NCBI GenBank assembly: GCA_948470475.1
Contig: OX419337.1
Coordinates: 35,534,470 to 35,598,469 of the forward strand
Source: Galaxea fascicularis
Taxonomy: Eukaryota > Cnidaria > Anthozoa > Scleractinia > Euphylliidae
DNA length: 64,000 nucleotides
Reading direction: 5' to 3'
Shown here: one piece after another, positions 52,161-64,000 of the stretch
Layout of the letters: every line of letters starts with the position of its first letter
Numbering within the stretch: the stretch's first letter is position 1
Translations under genes and position numbers: made by a program
Notes under the pieces: generated by a model
Database searches by the model: none
Told to the model about the DNA's origin: nothing
The model's input: the letters and a program-made list of their open reading frames with translations, nothing else

Positions 52161-54870
52161 TGCATGCCGTAGTCTCCAGTAAACGATCTGTAGTAGTACG
52201 AATCTTTAGAACAAATTCAATTTCTTGGTTTCCCAATCCAAAAGCATTCTTATTGTTTTTAGTAGGTTATTTTTTTTCTAATTATTGTAAGATTTACAGT
52301 GTATGTGAAATTTTGTAGGTAATAGGTAATTAGTAATAACCGTGAGTACATTGTAATTAGTGTGTTTAAAAAAAAAGGTGCTCACCATTTCATATGCAAA
52401 TCAATTTCCATTCACACGTAAATTAAACTCATTTTCATGTGAATGAAAGTTGATTTTTCAATATGAAAAGATGAGCACCTAGACTCGCTTTGAAAAAGAG
52501 GCCTGAGGTAATTCGGAAATGGCCTATTGCATTTCATTGAATTGAAAGAAAACGACCATTTCTGTGAAATATATTTTTGTCTAATTTGATTTGATTTTGA
52601 AATAATTCACATGACAGCGTACAAAGTATAATCTTCTGAGGGCACATTTGAAAATTAAACGATCTGAAATAACAAAACTAAAGACTCACGAGACTAAAAT
52701 GGAATGCGTTTGAGGCCGACTAACACTCGGTGACCTCGGTGTCTCAATGTTTATAATGAAGGATTATAGCAGGAAACCACAGGCTTCCCAACTTTCTCTC
52801 TGTGTGGTAGAATGTATTATTAATGAAATCACTGACAGTCAACTGAGCATTTTTTTTAATGAAAGAAAAGACAGCGTAAGGAGTCCTCAAACGGATTAAA
52901 CGGGATAAAAACAGTGCAAAATTAAATCTTTTGTTGCACGTTTTGGTGGCTTGCTCGCGAAAGAGCCGTTTTACAGCACTCATTGTATATATGTTTGAGA
53001 AAAAAAAACATTTCCAGTTCTGAGGCTTTGTGGGATGATTATGTTTATCAAGCCGATATCACAAAATTGATTATAAAACTCATTTTCAATTCCAAAGGCT
53101 TTGTCCTTTTAGCAGGTACTCGCACCTTAACAAAACGCTTAACGATCAGGAACTCTATGGTGCCTGAATTATTAACTTTTTAATTTTAAATCTGAGAGGA
53201 GCTCTATTCGAAAACTCGCTGGACAAATTTTTGTACAATGTTCCAGTTAAATAATAAACATTTCCAAGTTCAACTTATTGGATAAAAGAGCCTGTCACTA
53301 AAATCGTTCCGTAATATGATTTAACGCGTTTACCCAGTTATATCTCTCTCAGGGGATTGTTTACCACTGACGGAATTTTCGCCCATTTAACAGGCGTCAT
53401 AAATTCCAACCCAAGTATGGAGCAAGGATGTAAATGTGTGTATGTCTTTATTCTTCATCAACAGATTTCATATTCAACTTAATTAATCCTGGCGGAATAA
53501 ATTCACTCCAAAATCTTAACCCAGTTCTCCATTGACTGTGCGTGAAATGTTCTCCTCACTCGATGTGATTCGTTACAAGAATCAGTGCAGAAGGTTCGCT
53601 TTGCCTTAAACATGCAGGGTTATCCTGAAATTGAAAATGACTGCAGAGCTTTTCAGCATTGCAATTCGGTGCGTATTCAGTGAAAACGTCAAAAATGCTC
53701 ACGCCAAGTTGTGAAAACGACGACGGTGTGGAAAGCGGGCAAGAGGAGCCAATTTTCTCGTCTCAAAGGCTTCTCCGTTGAATAATAAAAGTTCAATTAT
53801 GGCGCGCAAAAAAAACCTGCAGGAGCGAAATTTCAAGTGCGTATTGAACAATGCAACTGAAACGGGCTTTTGTTAACAACACCTTCACTTCTTTTTAATT
53901 GTTTAATAATTAATAATACTCTTGAAAAAATTACTTAGTTCTGATTGGCTAAAATGTATGGTCTGACGCTTTTATCAGTGGTCTATTTTTTCAAGTGTAT
54001 TATTAATAAGTAATCATATGCTTTTTGTTGTGCAACTTGGAATAAATAAGTACTTGTAAATTGTAAAGACCACAAATTGCACTCGCCCTACGGGCTCGTG
54101 CAATTTCCTCGTGCTTATTTATTCCAAATTGCAATCGAAACCATGTGACCTGTACAATTAAGGACTGTCAGGTCATTCAAAATCCGGCCATTCTCCAATG
54201 AGACGGCTGTCAAAAGAAGGTTTCCATGGTGCTTGTATTTTGAATTGTTACAGTGAAGTTTTTGGCTCAGTTGAAAATTTATTGAAACAAAATAAAGGAG
54301 TGCAGGACGAAATGTGTTGCCTACCAGCATCACTGCAATTTAGAGCTCGATATACGTCCCTCGAGAAACAAAATACGCAGGAGAAATGTGTTCATGAATT
54401 TGGTGTGAAGATATCTCTCAGTTAGTACGCTCGCGGTGATTGGTCAATTTTGTGGGCCGTGTTCCGCTGTACGACCAGTTAAATTTAGACTGAGTGGCCG
54501 CTTGACTTCAACTAGTTTTTTCTGCGCGCTCGATTAACCTAGCCTCAGAGACTTTACTTACCTCGTTTTCTCGATCCTTACTGTAAGTTAAGGATCCTCG
54601 TTGTTGCCTCGCACGCGATCAGTGGAGGAAAGATTCGGTCCGTAGCTTTTATGCAGTATTTAGTGTGCGAATCCGAAAACCGTTAACACTTTGATTTGAT
54701 TTGGACATTTCTTATTGTACAACAACCAATCAGAAGCAACATGAAACCACAACGTAATTACCGTTTCTATTTGCTGTTTATTTTTCTCGCGTGATTGGCT
54801 TTTTACTTGAAACACCATAACATCCCACAAATATTTCTAGTGTGCACGGTTTTCGAATTGTCACAGTGAG
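52161..54870. other. Intergenic; small fold-backs, no gene
   Basis: It contains a 103-bp inverted element (52377-52479) and an inverted pair around GGAATAAATAAG (54037-54128). A minus-strand frame at 52744-52983 resembles no known protein. Otherwise AT-rich. Confidence 0.4.
52377..52479. mobile_element. Short MITE/fold-back
   Basis: GGTGCTCACCATTTCATAT at the left is imperfectly complemented by ATATGAAAAGATGAGCACC at the right. The inner halves also pair (AATCAATTT and AGTTGATTT). 103 bp, no coding content. Confidence 0.6.
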
Positions 54871-54876
54871 GACTAA

Positions 54877-55222
54877 GGCCAGAGGTTCAGACGCCGCGCC
54901 ACTCTCACGTGCCGAACCTAATAGGCCATATTCGTATTCTCGGTATTGAACTGGATCTAGCATGAAGTGGAGGCTCTTGCGGGGGAATCTTTTCATATGT
55001 AAATGTATTCCCCCGCAAGAGCCTCCACTTCATGCTAGATCCAGTTCAATACCGTGAATACGAATATGGCCTATTGAATTAGTTTCCACTTTGGAGCGAC
55101 ATTGGCGCGACAGCTGATTCAGACGGCGTACCGTGTGTCGAACCTAATATGCATTTTATATACGGAGAACGCATTATACGTTTATACAATGTTATAACTA
55201 ATGCATTTGGTTTGACACGTGA

Positions 55223-55269
<47 letters not shown>

Positions 55270-55270
55270 A

Positions 55271-55324
<54 letters not shown>

Positions 55325-55368
55325 CACTGATTCAGAGGCCGCTCTTTTGCCGGACTTAATTCATCAGA

Positions 55369-55402
<34 letters not shown>

Positions 55403-55408
55403 CGGGCC
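54877..55408. mobile_element. Harbinger-like MITE with nested palindrome
   Basis: The left end GGCCAGAGGTTCAGACGCCG and the right end pair imperfectly over about 45 nt. TAA flanks both sides (54874-54876 and 55409-55411), as expected for Harbinger. Inside lies a second inverted repeat (54920-55075) with 67-nt arms differing at about one position. The remainder has degenerate repeats of the GTGTCGAACCTAAT motif. Confidence 0.6.
54920..55075. repeat. Near-perfect inner inverted repeat
   Basis: Arms from AATAGGCCAT inward to GCGGGGGAAT pair with the complement on the right, around an 18-nt AT-rich loop. One visible mismatch (CGGTATTG against CAATACCGTG context). Very young or maintained palindrome. 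Confidence 0.85.
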
Positions 55409-58208
55409 TAACGGGCAAAGGTGCGCTTGTATCCAAATACGCGCGCAACGTTGCGCTAGTTATCAGCTCATATGTTAAAAGGCCGTTGTTAAGGGAATTC
55501 TTGTTACAGGTTTGTTCAAATTGTGAGTAATTCCAAGCACATATTATTTATCAGTACCTTCGTATTTGGGTTAAATCCCCTTAAAGAGACTTCCACGAGT
55601 GTTGAAAAGCCAATGTTAGTCACACTTGGACCTATGAAATCCCTTAAAAAACACATTTCAGTCATAATATAAGTGCATTTAAAATACCTTGAGGTTCTTT
55701 TGCTGGGGGGTCAAGATGGAAGTAGAATCCAACTTTAAAAAATCAGCCAAGTCCCTTCCGTTGTTTTATCAACTCCTTTCTTCTTTGAGAATCCTACTAA
55801 AGGAGTCTCTGCGTTCGAAGCTCACTTTGGTCTTCACGAAATATATGTTATTCACCGGCTGGGAGGTCATTATAGGGAAAAACTGTGCCCAAGGTTTTGA
55901 GCCGCAGGCCGAGGGCACAGTTTCTCCCTATACTGACCCACCTAAGCCGGCGAATAACACTTTTTTCTTTTTGTTTTTTGTCTGAAGACGAACGAGAAAT
56001 GAGTTTGCGTCTTCATAAGCGCGCTAAGTCAGCGTCCGCAAATCTCAAACAAACAAAGACAGTCTTAACGATAAAAAAGAAATGAAAAAATAAATTGAAG
56101 CAATAACTGGTGCAAAGAAACAAAATGTGATATTTCGTAGAAATCATGAACTACGTATTCACCTGACTTATGAAAAAATCTGAAAAACACAAGCTTTGTC
56201 CTCTTCAAAACGAAACTTCACGTTCAAATTGGGTCTTAACTGAAGTTCCTCAAATATGAGAAGGGCATCACATCAGTGTCTTTTTTAAGTAAATGTGTTT
56301 GCTTTCCGTCAAGACATTCACACGGATAAATGTTAAAATAAGGAAACTAAGCGAGAAAAACAATAGTTTATGCCAACGACCCAACTTTGCTAGGTTTCTG
56401 TTTGACTATTTTAGCTAATAATTTCTTTGAGTGAATGAAAATGGAACGAGATAAAAAAAAAATTAAACTCCGAAGGAAATAACGAATATCTGGCGAACAC
56501 CTTAGCTCTGAAGTTAGTTGTATACAGCTAAACGGAGTATCAATAGTCTCAGAAAAACAACAACCCGGAAAACAGCAAAGCGGCAGCAAAGTGTTGTTAA
56601 CAAAATCAAATGAATACTCGCCTTTTCAGGAGAATTATTGGCTTTTATTCCACCGCTGATGTTTTCCTCACTTCACAATGTTTAGTAAGCGAAAGGTTTC
56701 ATTTTAAAAGGAAAAATGTACTCTTCCGTTGCGCCGGTGTAAAAAGATTTCACTTCAGGGTTTCCAGCGGATTCACAGAGCGAAAGCGTTACCGTAACCG
56801 TGGGCAGAGATAGGAAATTCCGGACCGCCCTAGGAACCAATCAGATTGCAGGGCAACAACGTCGGTGGCTGTGTATTTGGCAATTGCATTTGGTAGTTGT
56901 TCGCGCGACCGTAGAAATTAAGCCTGATCGAATTTGAACTCTAAACACGTTTTAGTGAGGTTCTCGATCGCTTTGACTGCTGTGTTTGTGCTGTATGTGA
57001 TAAAGCAAATGCAAGAATAGAAAATAAAGCAATTGTACTTTCCGAATGAGGTTGGCAACGAAAGGACACAAGCTCTTTCGACAAAAGAGTACAACTGTCT
57101 TCCGATTAGTGACGTCATTCTAGGAAGTTCAATTAACCATACTTACAACAACTCAATCATTGCGCAAATGAAGTTAAAAAGGGAAAACGTGGAATCGCTG
57201 AGTACTGTATTAACTACTATCAAGTATTAAACACATAAAGCCCATTATTTAATTGGTGCCTTGAGTAAACTAATTCCCAAGTTGACAAAAAAGATTTATA
57301 AAATACACATGGTTGTAATGTACAATTTTACTTGCTAAAAATTAAACTAAAGAACTGTATTACAACTATGTTCACAAAATATTAAAAACGTTTTAGTGTA
57401 AATCGTGGATTCTGTTAGAAAAAAAAAATCAAGATCGGTCTTAATCCATACTTACAGCACGAACCTAAATTGAATTGCGGTCGGTCTACCTCACATCTTA
57501 GTGGATCCACCTCAAATTTGAGTCGATTTGCCCAGAAAATAATTATGCTAGCTTGCTAGTAAGAATTACTTCAGTAAAATTTGAAGAGAGACTTAAATTG
57601 TTTGAGAGTGAATCTGAAGTTTACTCAATAAACAGATTCCATCTGTCGGTACCTTTGTACTCAGACAACGTTCGGATGACGTCAAAACGTGATTAGAAGA
57701 AAGAGGTATGTACGAGCCACAGGCGATTACGTGACTGGTGTTCTTACCACGTTTTGAAGTACAGTAATCCGTGCGTTATCAAAGTGCGCACGCACTGACA
57801 AATGGAATCTATTTGTTTTACGCCTTTTTTTTTTACTTTCTTTGACTCATGACGTCATTCGTGCGTCTATACTTTAATCGCAAACTCTTCTAGACCAATA
57901 AAAAACGCGAGGTTTACACAGTTCATTGTATACAGCACTTAATAACATAGATTTTGACTGTCAATGAAAAAAGAAATCCCCTCCGGGAACAGAGAGCATG
58001 AAAAGTTCCCTTTTTAGTAATAAAACAAGCTTCTTGTACCGAAAAGATTATTAACAACATGTAAATAATTGATGTAATAAATAATTATTAATATATAAGG
58101 TTATTGATATACCAGCAATATAGTATAAAACTTTGCATTATATCAATAACAAAATGAAAAGTGAATTTGTGTGAAAGTACATGTGTTTGACCAGACAGAA
58201 AGAAATTT
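55409..58208. other. Intergenic, one small fold-back
   Basis: At 55848-55962 arms of about 45 nt (GTTATTCACCGGCTGGGAGG and its complement) form a fold-back with GGGAAAAACTGTGCCC inside. No gene was recognised in the remainder. Confidence 0.4.
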
Positions 58209-61200
58209 CTACTCAAATCTTTCACTAGGAGGGGGAAGCTTTCCTCTTGCAGGTAAGAGATTTCCCAAAAGCCTGTGGAAAGATGAAAAGATTTACAGCA
58301 TTAACTGAAGTGGGCAGCATCTGACATTTACCGAAATCAACCCTTTAAATCCACTTGTTCAGTGATCAGTATAAAATTTCTCCTTGTAGTATGAGTGCTT
58401 TACAAAACAGAGTGGTCACGAGAATTAAGAACAGGATCACACAAGATGAATTTGTTTGATATTTTAACAAACTCCCTTTTACTTCTGCAGGAAATGTGTA
58501 AGGGGCAACAAATGGGAATTGCAATTTTGAACTTAGGGTTGAAAGACTTAAAGGAATGAATTCACTCTGATTTGGCTTTACGTTACAATATAGTGCTCTG
58601 CTAGCTGTAATCTCTAAAAAGTGAAAACAAAGTCAAACTAACGGTTTGGTTTTTCGTTGTTTACAATTTCTGTTATAGAAGCAAGCTTGTCAGAAAACAG
58701 TAACGTTTTTCCTTGCTGTCAATCATTGAAGACGCCTCGGAGAAAACAACAAAGTTCTCAAATAGTGGTGAGATGGTTGCGTCCATGAACTATGATTGGT
58801 GGACTTTAATCCACGTTGTTGGTTTCTGTCTTATTATAGTTCCTGTTTTTTTTTTTTTTTACTGTATTTTATGATTGGCGGAAGTAAAAAAAAAACAAAA
58901 CTAAATTTAAAGCGTTTTCTCTTGTTTAAATTATAAACTATTAAAAAGTTCTATTTCTCATTGTTCAGATCGGGGAAGACATGCTGTCACCAAACATTCC
59001 CAGAAACAAAAGTACATGATGAATTCAGTTGGTTGTAAAACCTCTGACTAGTGATTGCAAGTAGTTTTGAGTAATTTTGAGACAAATTCATGACAGAAAT
59101 TTCCTTATCAGAGGTAAAGCTTTTAATTAAAAAAAAATGTATTGGCAGGCCAACAATAACATTTGTAACTTTTCACATGTACGTTCAACAAAGGAGAAGC
59201 CTTAATCCTATAAATAAGTACAACGGATGAAGGCACAAACCTAATTCCATAGCCAGCCAACCCAAATGCTATAACAAGGGCCACGGAGGCATCGAAATAC
59301 CAAATATGTCTGCTGTACTCATAGACTATCGTACTTAGTATTATTCCCAAAGCCATGCAGGCACCGGCTGTTGAATTGAAAGCTTGAAAGTGAAAAAGAA
59401 AGAAAATAGTAAGTGGAGTACAAAACAAGTCCAGCAAGTTGCTGCAGTGTATATGGGAATCCATTGAAAACACTACCACGCTATTCTTGGTTTTCAACCA
59501 CGTGACAGGGCGGCCATATTAAGGGTCAAAACAAAAGAGCGTTTTCACATGACGTCACGGCGGCCATGTTGGTGTTCCAAAACAAAGGAACGGCGGCCAT
59601 ATTGGTGTAACAAGCTAACCCTCTGGGAATTGAACTCAATTTGTATGCAAATACTTTCTTTTGTTTCATTAAACCAATATAGCCACTGGTCACGTGGGTG
59701 AGAACGCTCTATAGAAAATTCTTTTGAAGAAATTACATAAAAATAGAATTTAGTTCCCAGCGAGGAGAAAGGCTCTTGTTCTTGACCACCAACATGGCCG
59801 CCATGACGTCACTTGCAAACCAGCAATAGGACATTTCTGGTTGTTTTACGGGGAGACATGCTACATAACCGTACATCCTACGAAAACCAACGATCTCAAG
59901 AATGGGCCCGAATTTACGCATCGAATTCCTTTCCCACGTAGCTGCCGAGAAGGAGCATCGACGAAACAAGTTACCGCAAACATGGAAAGATACGTTTTCA
60001 AAAATGATGGGTCCGGGGGGAAAGTGGGTATAAGATTGTTCTTGTGCGGCGAAGAAATGGCAAGTCTTACTATGGACTCGCTGTTGCTTCGCTCAGCTCA
60101 GCTCTGTCATAGCGTCGAACACCACACTTCTCAGGAATTTGAACACAGATCGGTGGTTTTCGTAGTACAAAAACACGAGAGAGATGCACGAAAGAGTAAA
60201 ATGGCATATTGAACATTAGATCCCAAATCATATCGTCGATGCGTCAATTTGACTGCAAGTCTATTGCGAATTGATCAGCGTTCTTTTGTTTTAAGTTTTC
60301 AGATTAATATTAAAACTTAAGCGTGTGTTTTTTATCGTGTTCGTTCGGTATGGAGAAATCAATTTTATCATCTGCCAGGTATTTAATCCTTTTTGATACA
60401 CAGTAACGTAGAAAAACACAAGCTTTATTAAGTCTTTACGCCTGGTCGTGTAAAGCTGACGTTTACGAAAGCTTTACAAAGTGGCGTTAAGAAGCGAAAA
60501 TATGGCCCAAGGCCTTAACCCTAACTTTACGACAGCTTGACATCTGCCGCGTCAAACTGACATTTATATAACTTTACTTACATTTAAATACTACTTCGCG
60601 TAAAGTTTGTCAAACAACTTTAAGTAGATTTACGCCAACTTTATTTCCCTATAAATCTGCATTTGTGTGCTGTGATCATTGCAGACGGTATCAATAAGAA
60701 CCTTTTTTACCAAATTAAGATTGAGATAATTTTCAAGAGACAATTTCTTTGCAGATGGAGCAGGGCCTTAATTAACGGTTAGCATGTTAGACTCCAATTG
60801 AAAATAATAAGTAGTGATTAAACTATAAATTATAAGACCATCATTACTTATCAAGGATAATGATACAAATATTCGAGAGAGATATTTTAAAATAATATAA
60901 CTTAACCCGTTAAGAAGAGGAAAAGAGCTGAACTTGGGGCTACTTACAAACAGCACCAACTAGTGTTAAGAGTGCAACTTCCAACGCCCTATTTACCACT
61001 TGACCTCACTGCCTCCCCTATTTCTAATTCCCTAATTGTAGGAATTCCTAATCAGAATGCCTCCCTTATTCTCCCAAATGGTAGGACTTACCATCAGTGC
61101 GGAGAGATTCACTCTGAAGTTTTTCCGCTATAACAAATTTCATCCAGGCGAGTGAAGCATATGCCACTAAACTGACAATAGATATTGCCTCAATGCCTGT

Positions 61201-63161
61201 GAACTACGGGAAAAGAAAAGAAGATTATTACCAATTTTCACACATTGTTTTGCATTGAAAATCCATAGATTTTAATGGAAATAAACAACTTTGTCTACCA
61301 GAGAGTGTAATGCTGTTTGATCAAAAAAAAAAATTTTCCACAGGGCTGTGTCCTGCCTGCATGCACATGATATGGTCAAGGTTGTCATTGACAGACATGT
61401 GTCTGGTCATCTGGTAAATAATATTTATTTTCTGTCTACACTTGAGGTAATTTGGGTGCTTCTTATCTGAAACCATATAACAAAAAGTGACATGACCTGT
61501 ATAGACTTTGATTGATTTCAACATTTGGCTCTGACCTTTGACATTAAAATTGATGTAACTTTGATTGACTATAAGGCCTTTCTCATACTGACATTGGCTT
61601 AAATATTTTGACATTAACTTAGACTGACTTTGACTATCTACATTGGTTTGAATTTGCTCAGAATGACTACTCCGTTTGAAGATGACTTTCACATTTTGGT
61701 ACTTACTTACATTGACTTTGACTTTGACTTTGACTTTTGAGAATGCCTTTAATTGAATGACCCAACCTTTTTGGCATTGCATTTAAACATTTTTAATGTC
61801 CTTGACTTGGACATTGACTGTGATGGTTTCACAAGACTTCAGCTGACATTGGCTAGAGTTGGATACTGATTTGACAGCCTGAAGTATCGTTTACTTTGAG
61901 TATAGAAATAATTATTAATAAACCGTTTTGACAATAACTGACATTGGCTTCAACTTCTCAGTATTGACTTAAAATGACTTTTAACATTGGTTTTTAAAGA
62001 CTTAGCCTCTTTGACATTGCCTTTGACTTTTGACATTGAATTTTTGCATTGATTTTGATTGACTATAATTTTGATATTTGCAAATTGGTTGACTTTCACG
62101 TTTTATCCCTCTGGATTTGTTTTGACATTTGGCTCAACAAAAGGTCTCCCAATATCTCTTTTGAGCTCCTTCATTTTGACCAAAACTTTGAATTTTTTAC
62201 CAAACGTTTGGTCTTGAAAAGTGAAGTCAATCTTGCTGCAATTCCTTGGATAAAAACACAACCTACGAGTTATCCTTACCCTGATGGGATGCTTCTCCAC
62301 AACTAAAGATCTGATGGCTCTAATGAATATACCAGTGGCAGATAAAACAAACAATGCCGCAATCGCTATACAGGCTCTGCAATAAACAAAAGTATTAAGA
62401 GCCTTTGATCAAAGAGACTGACAGCATCTGCATGTACATACAATTTCTCCTCATCACTAATCTTAAAGTCACATTAGAATGAGAACATTGGAATAATCAG
62501 ATCACTAAAAGTTGAAAATCAAAATCTACTTATTTTGCTCCACACCCACACTAATAGTGTACTTGTAAAAAATTTTACCTTCTCTCTCTTTCCCAAGAAT
62601 ACGACTTGCCAGCTAAACCACAAAATCTCCAAATTACAACTAATGATGAACAGACATCTAAGAAAGAATCAAACTGCAGAAAAAAGAAGCAGTTAATAAA
62701 ACTTTAAGCAAAATCATGTCATTTGCATCACATTCCACTTGAATGGCCACAGCAAGCAGTCATGTTTGCTCTCTTGGCTTTCCGACCGTGAGCCAAGGCC
62801 CTGATTTCCACTGGGCTGAGAAGTTCAGCAATGCATTTTTGCTGTACAATTTTAGGGCGACCCTTCTGTGGCCTCAGATATATACAAGTACTTATTTTGT
62901 ATGTATACATGTACTTGCATGAAAAAAACAAGCAGGGCTGTCATAAAGTTCTGTTTACGTACGGGAGTAAAGCGAAAATATATGACTGCACATCAATGAA
63001 CATCACCCATGCTTTACTTGTTACAGCCTTTGACAATGATGACTCTGACAATGTGATTATAATTATTAATATTATCATATCAATATTTTAATAATTATTG
63101 GTGTCTGTAGTACTCACTGCAAAACCAAAGGCAGCAGAGCTTTTGGCAATACTGGAAACAA
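58209..63161 (-). CDS. TMEM163-like multi-exon membrane protein (partial)
   Basis: Six exons join with matching phases and GT-AG borders: 63118-63161, 62579-62673, 62280-62376, 61092-61203, 59241-59382, 58209-58272. Landmarks: FDSFLDVCSSLVVIWRFCG, the exon-junction motif SLRTDAFNSTAG, hydrophobic helices around YASLAWMKF, CMALGIILSTIV and ASVALVIAFGLAGYGI, and a short Pro-rich end before TAG at 58209. The D-x3-D and S-L-x-TDAxNS-x-G patterns match TMEM163, a cation-efflux-related zinc-binding/transport protein of vesicle and plasma membranes. The 5' exons lie beyond the window; a donor-like GTAAGC at 63992-63997 suggests the previous exon ends at 63998. I infer orthology only to the family. 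Confidence 0.75.
61490..62110. repeat. Degenerate TTGACATTGACTT-type simple repeat
   Basis: An intronic stretch built from variants of GACATT, GACTTTGACTTT and TTGATTGAC. A 153-codon minus-strand frame with KVKVKV and similar stretches is only the translation of this repeat. Confidence 0.75.
62674..63117. other. Intron of the TMEM163-like gene
   Basis: Between a GTGAGT donor (minus strand, ending at 63117) and a CTGCAG acceptor at 62674-62679. No other feature recognised. Confidence 0.6.
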
Positions 63162-63451
63162 CTGAAAAAGAATCAAATGAAATCATGTACCAGTGTAAAC
63201 TACACAATCTTGCACATGTGAATTTCAGAATCAATCAACATACTGTATATACAGGTAAATGTACTTATAATAGTTATGAAATTTGTTTTTGAGTCACTGA
63301 CTATACCATGGAATATCTGGCAAGTCACATAATTTTTCTTCATGCATTAGCCTTTAGGCAATTGTGTTTGCAAAGAAAAAAATAATTGTATTTAATACAA
63401 ATGACAAGAAGGATAAAGTTCAATGCTCATGATAATAATTTATCACCTTCA

Positions 63452-63622
63452 CACAACTATTTTATACCATATATCCCAGAAAATACACACATGTACATGT
63501 AGGCATTAAATAATGCAATACACAATGGGAAGGTTTGGTGGAATACCAAGTAACAGAGTCACAGCTTTCATGCATTCTGATTGGCTGTATTTTTTATGGT
63601 ACATGTATAGTATAAATACAGT
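63452..63622. mobile_element. MITE-like element, copy 2
   Basis: Second copy of the element at 2557-2743, with the same left end (ACTATTTTATACCAT), the GGGAAGGTTTGGTGGAATAC interior and the TTCTGATTGGCTGTATTTT right half. It lies upstream of the TMEM163-like exons within the presumed first intron. Confidence 0.6.
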
Positions 63623-64000
63623 TATTGTAACTGAGTGCTGTTGTTTCCTGGTCAAGATGAAGCTTGGAATACTTTCATGGATGCATTGACTGAAGGACTG
63701 ACTGACTGTCAGAGTTGTGACTGACTACCAGATGACCGAACAGACTGACCAGGGATGTGAATTTTAACATACAGAAATCATCAGTTCACAGCTGGTTTAG
63801 AAGAAACCACTGTTACAGAGTGTTAAGACTGTAAAAGGATTAAAATTCAGGTGGAATTTAAAACCAAGTTGACAGCCGCGTATTTTCCCTGGCTCATGGT
63901 TATTATCCACATCCTGCTGACAGAGAGATGGAGGATAGAGAGACTGACTGATGACCAACTATTACAAAATTTATGATTGCATGATCAGTGTGCTTACCAA

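Noticed and set aside
59841..60212. 123-codon plus-strand gene
   Set aside because: Lies in an intron of the TMEM163-like gene among GGCGGCCAT-type repeat sequence and matches no family.
61321..61782. 153-codon minus-strand gene
   Set aside because: KVKVKV-type composition is the translation of a degenerate GACTTT/GACATT simple repeat inside an intron.

Overview
The window looks like animal nuclear DNA, most likely from a cnidarian and plausibly a stony coral. The flanks are AT-rich with sparse, intron-split coding sequence. They also carry tRNA-headed SINEs, Harbinger-like and fold-back MITEs, CR1-like and L1/Tx1-like LINE fragments, and a RecQ-like helicase fragment. The species is an inference; no marker gene is present.

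Layout. 1-11.5 kb: gene-poor, with MITEs, SINEs and short repeats. 11.5-15.6 kb: a GC-rich satellite of 62 units of 65 bp that read as identical, each with a 25-bp palindrome. 15.6-25.3 kb: gene-poor, with SINEs and a retroelement nuclease-like fragment at about 22 kb. 25,290-43,655: one complete Polinton/Maverick-type element (endogenous-virus-like, 18,366 bp). It is bounded by a perfect 6-bp target duplication (TAAATA), starts 5'-AG and ends CT-3', and has terminal inverted repeats (TIRs) of about 3.57 kb. 43.8-45.6 kb: a decayed CR1-like LINE. 48.2-52.2 kb: LINE remnants, a broken THAP-domain gene, a Harbinger-like element sitting in a RecQ-like helicase fragment, and a large fold-back. 54.9-55.4 kb: a MITE with a nested palindrome. 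58.2-63.2 kb: most of a host gene resembling TMEM163 (cation-efflux-like membrane protein), minus strand, with at least six exons and running off the right edge.

The Polinton core (28.9-40.0 kb) is GC-rich and entirely minus-strand. It encodes a virion kit: double-jelly-roll major capsid protein, two paralogous YVTL-type minor-capsid candidates, A32/FtsK-like packaging ATPase, adenain-like cysteine protease, parvovirus-type phospholipase A2, small basic GG-containing core or membrane-active proteins, and a DDE integrase with a C-terminal chromodomain. Most genes have a TATAAAAG/CATAAAAG-like box about 30-50 nt before the ATG. A 530-540 bp block (3' end of the ATPase gene plus two small genes) has been tandemly duplicated and one copy has decayed.

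Two things set this element apart. First, no protein-primed DNA polymerase B is visible, and no remaining gap in the core could hold one. Second, each TIR carries an outward-facing series of tiny exon-like modules separated by GT-AG intervals of only 18-37 nt. Most modules encode a variant of H-x3-C-x(6-9)-H-x(2,3)-C-x-C starting with I-P-G/A-H. The TIR ends also contain octamer-like ATGCAAAT/ATTAGCAT repeats, and the inner TIR edges contain five 111-bp tandem units. The TIRs are nearly identical apart from homopolymer and microsatellite length differences and one base substitution that I noticed, so insertion or TIR homogenisation looks recent.
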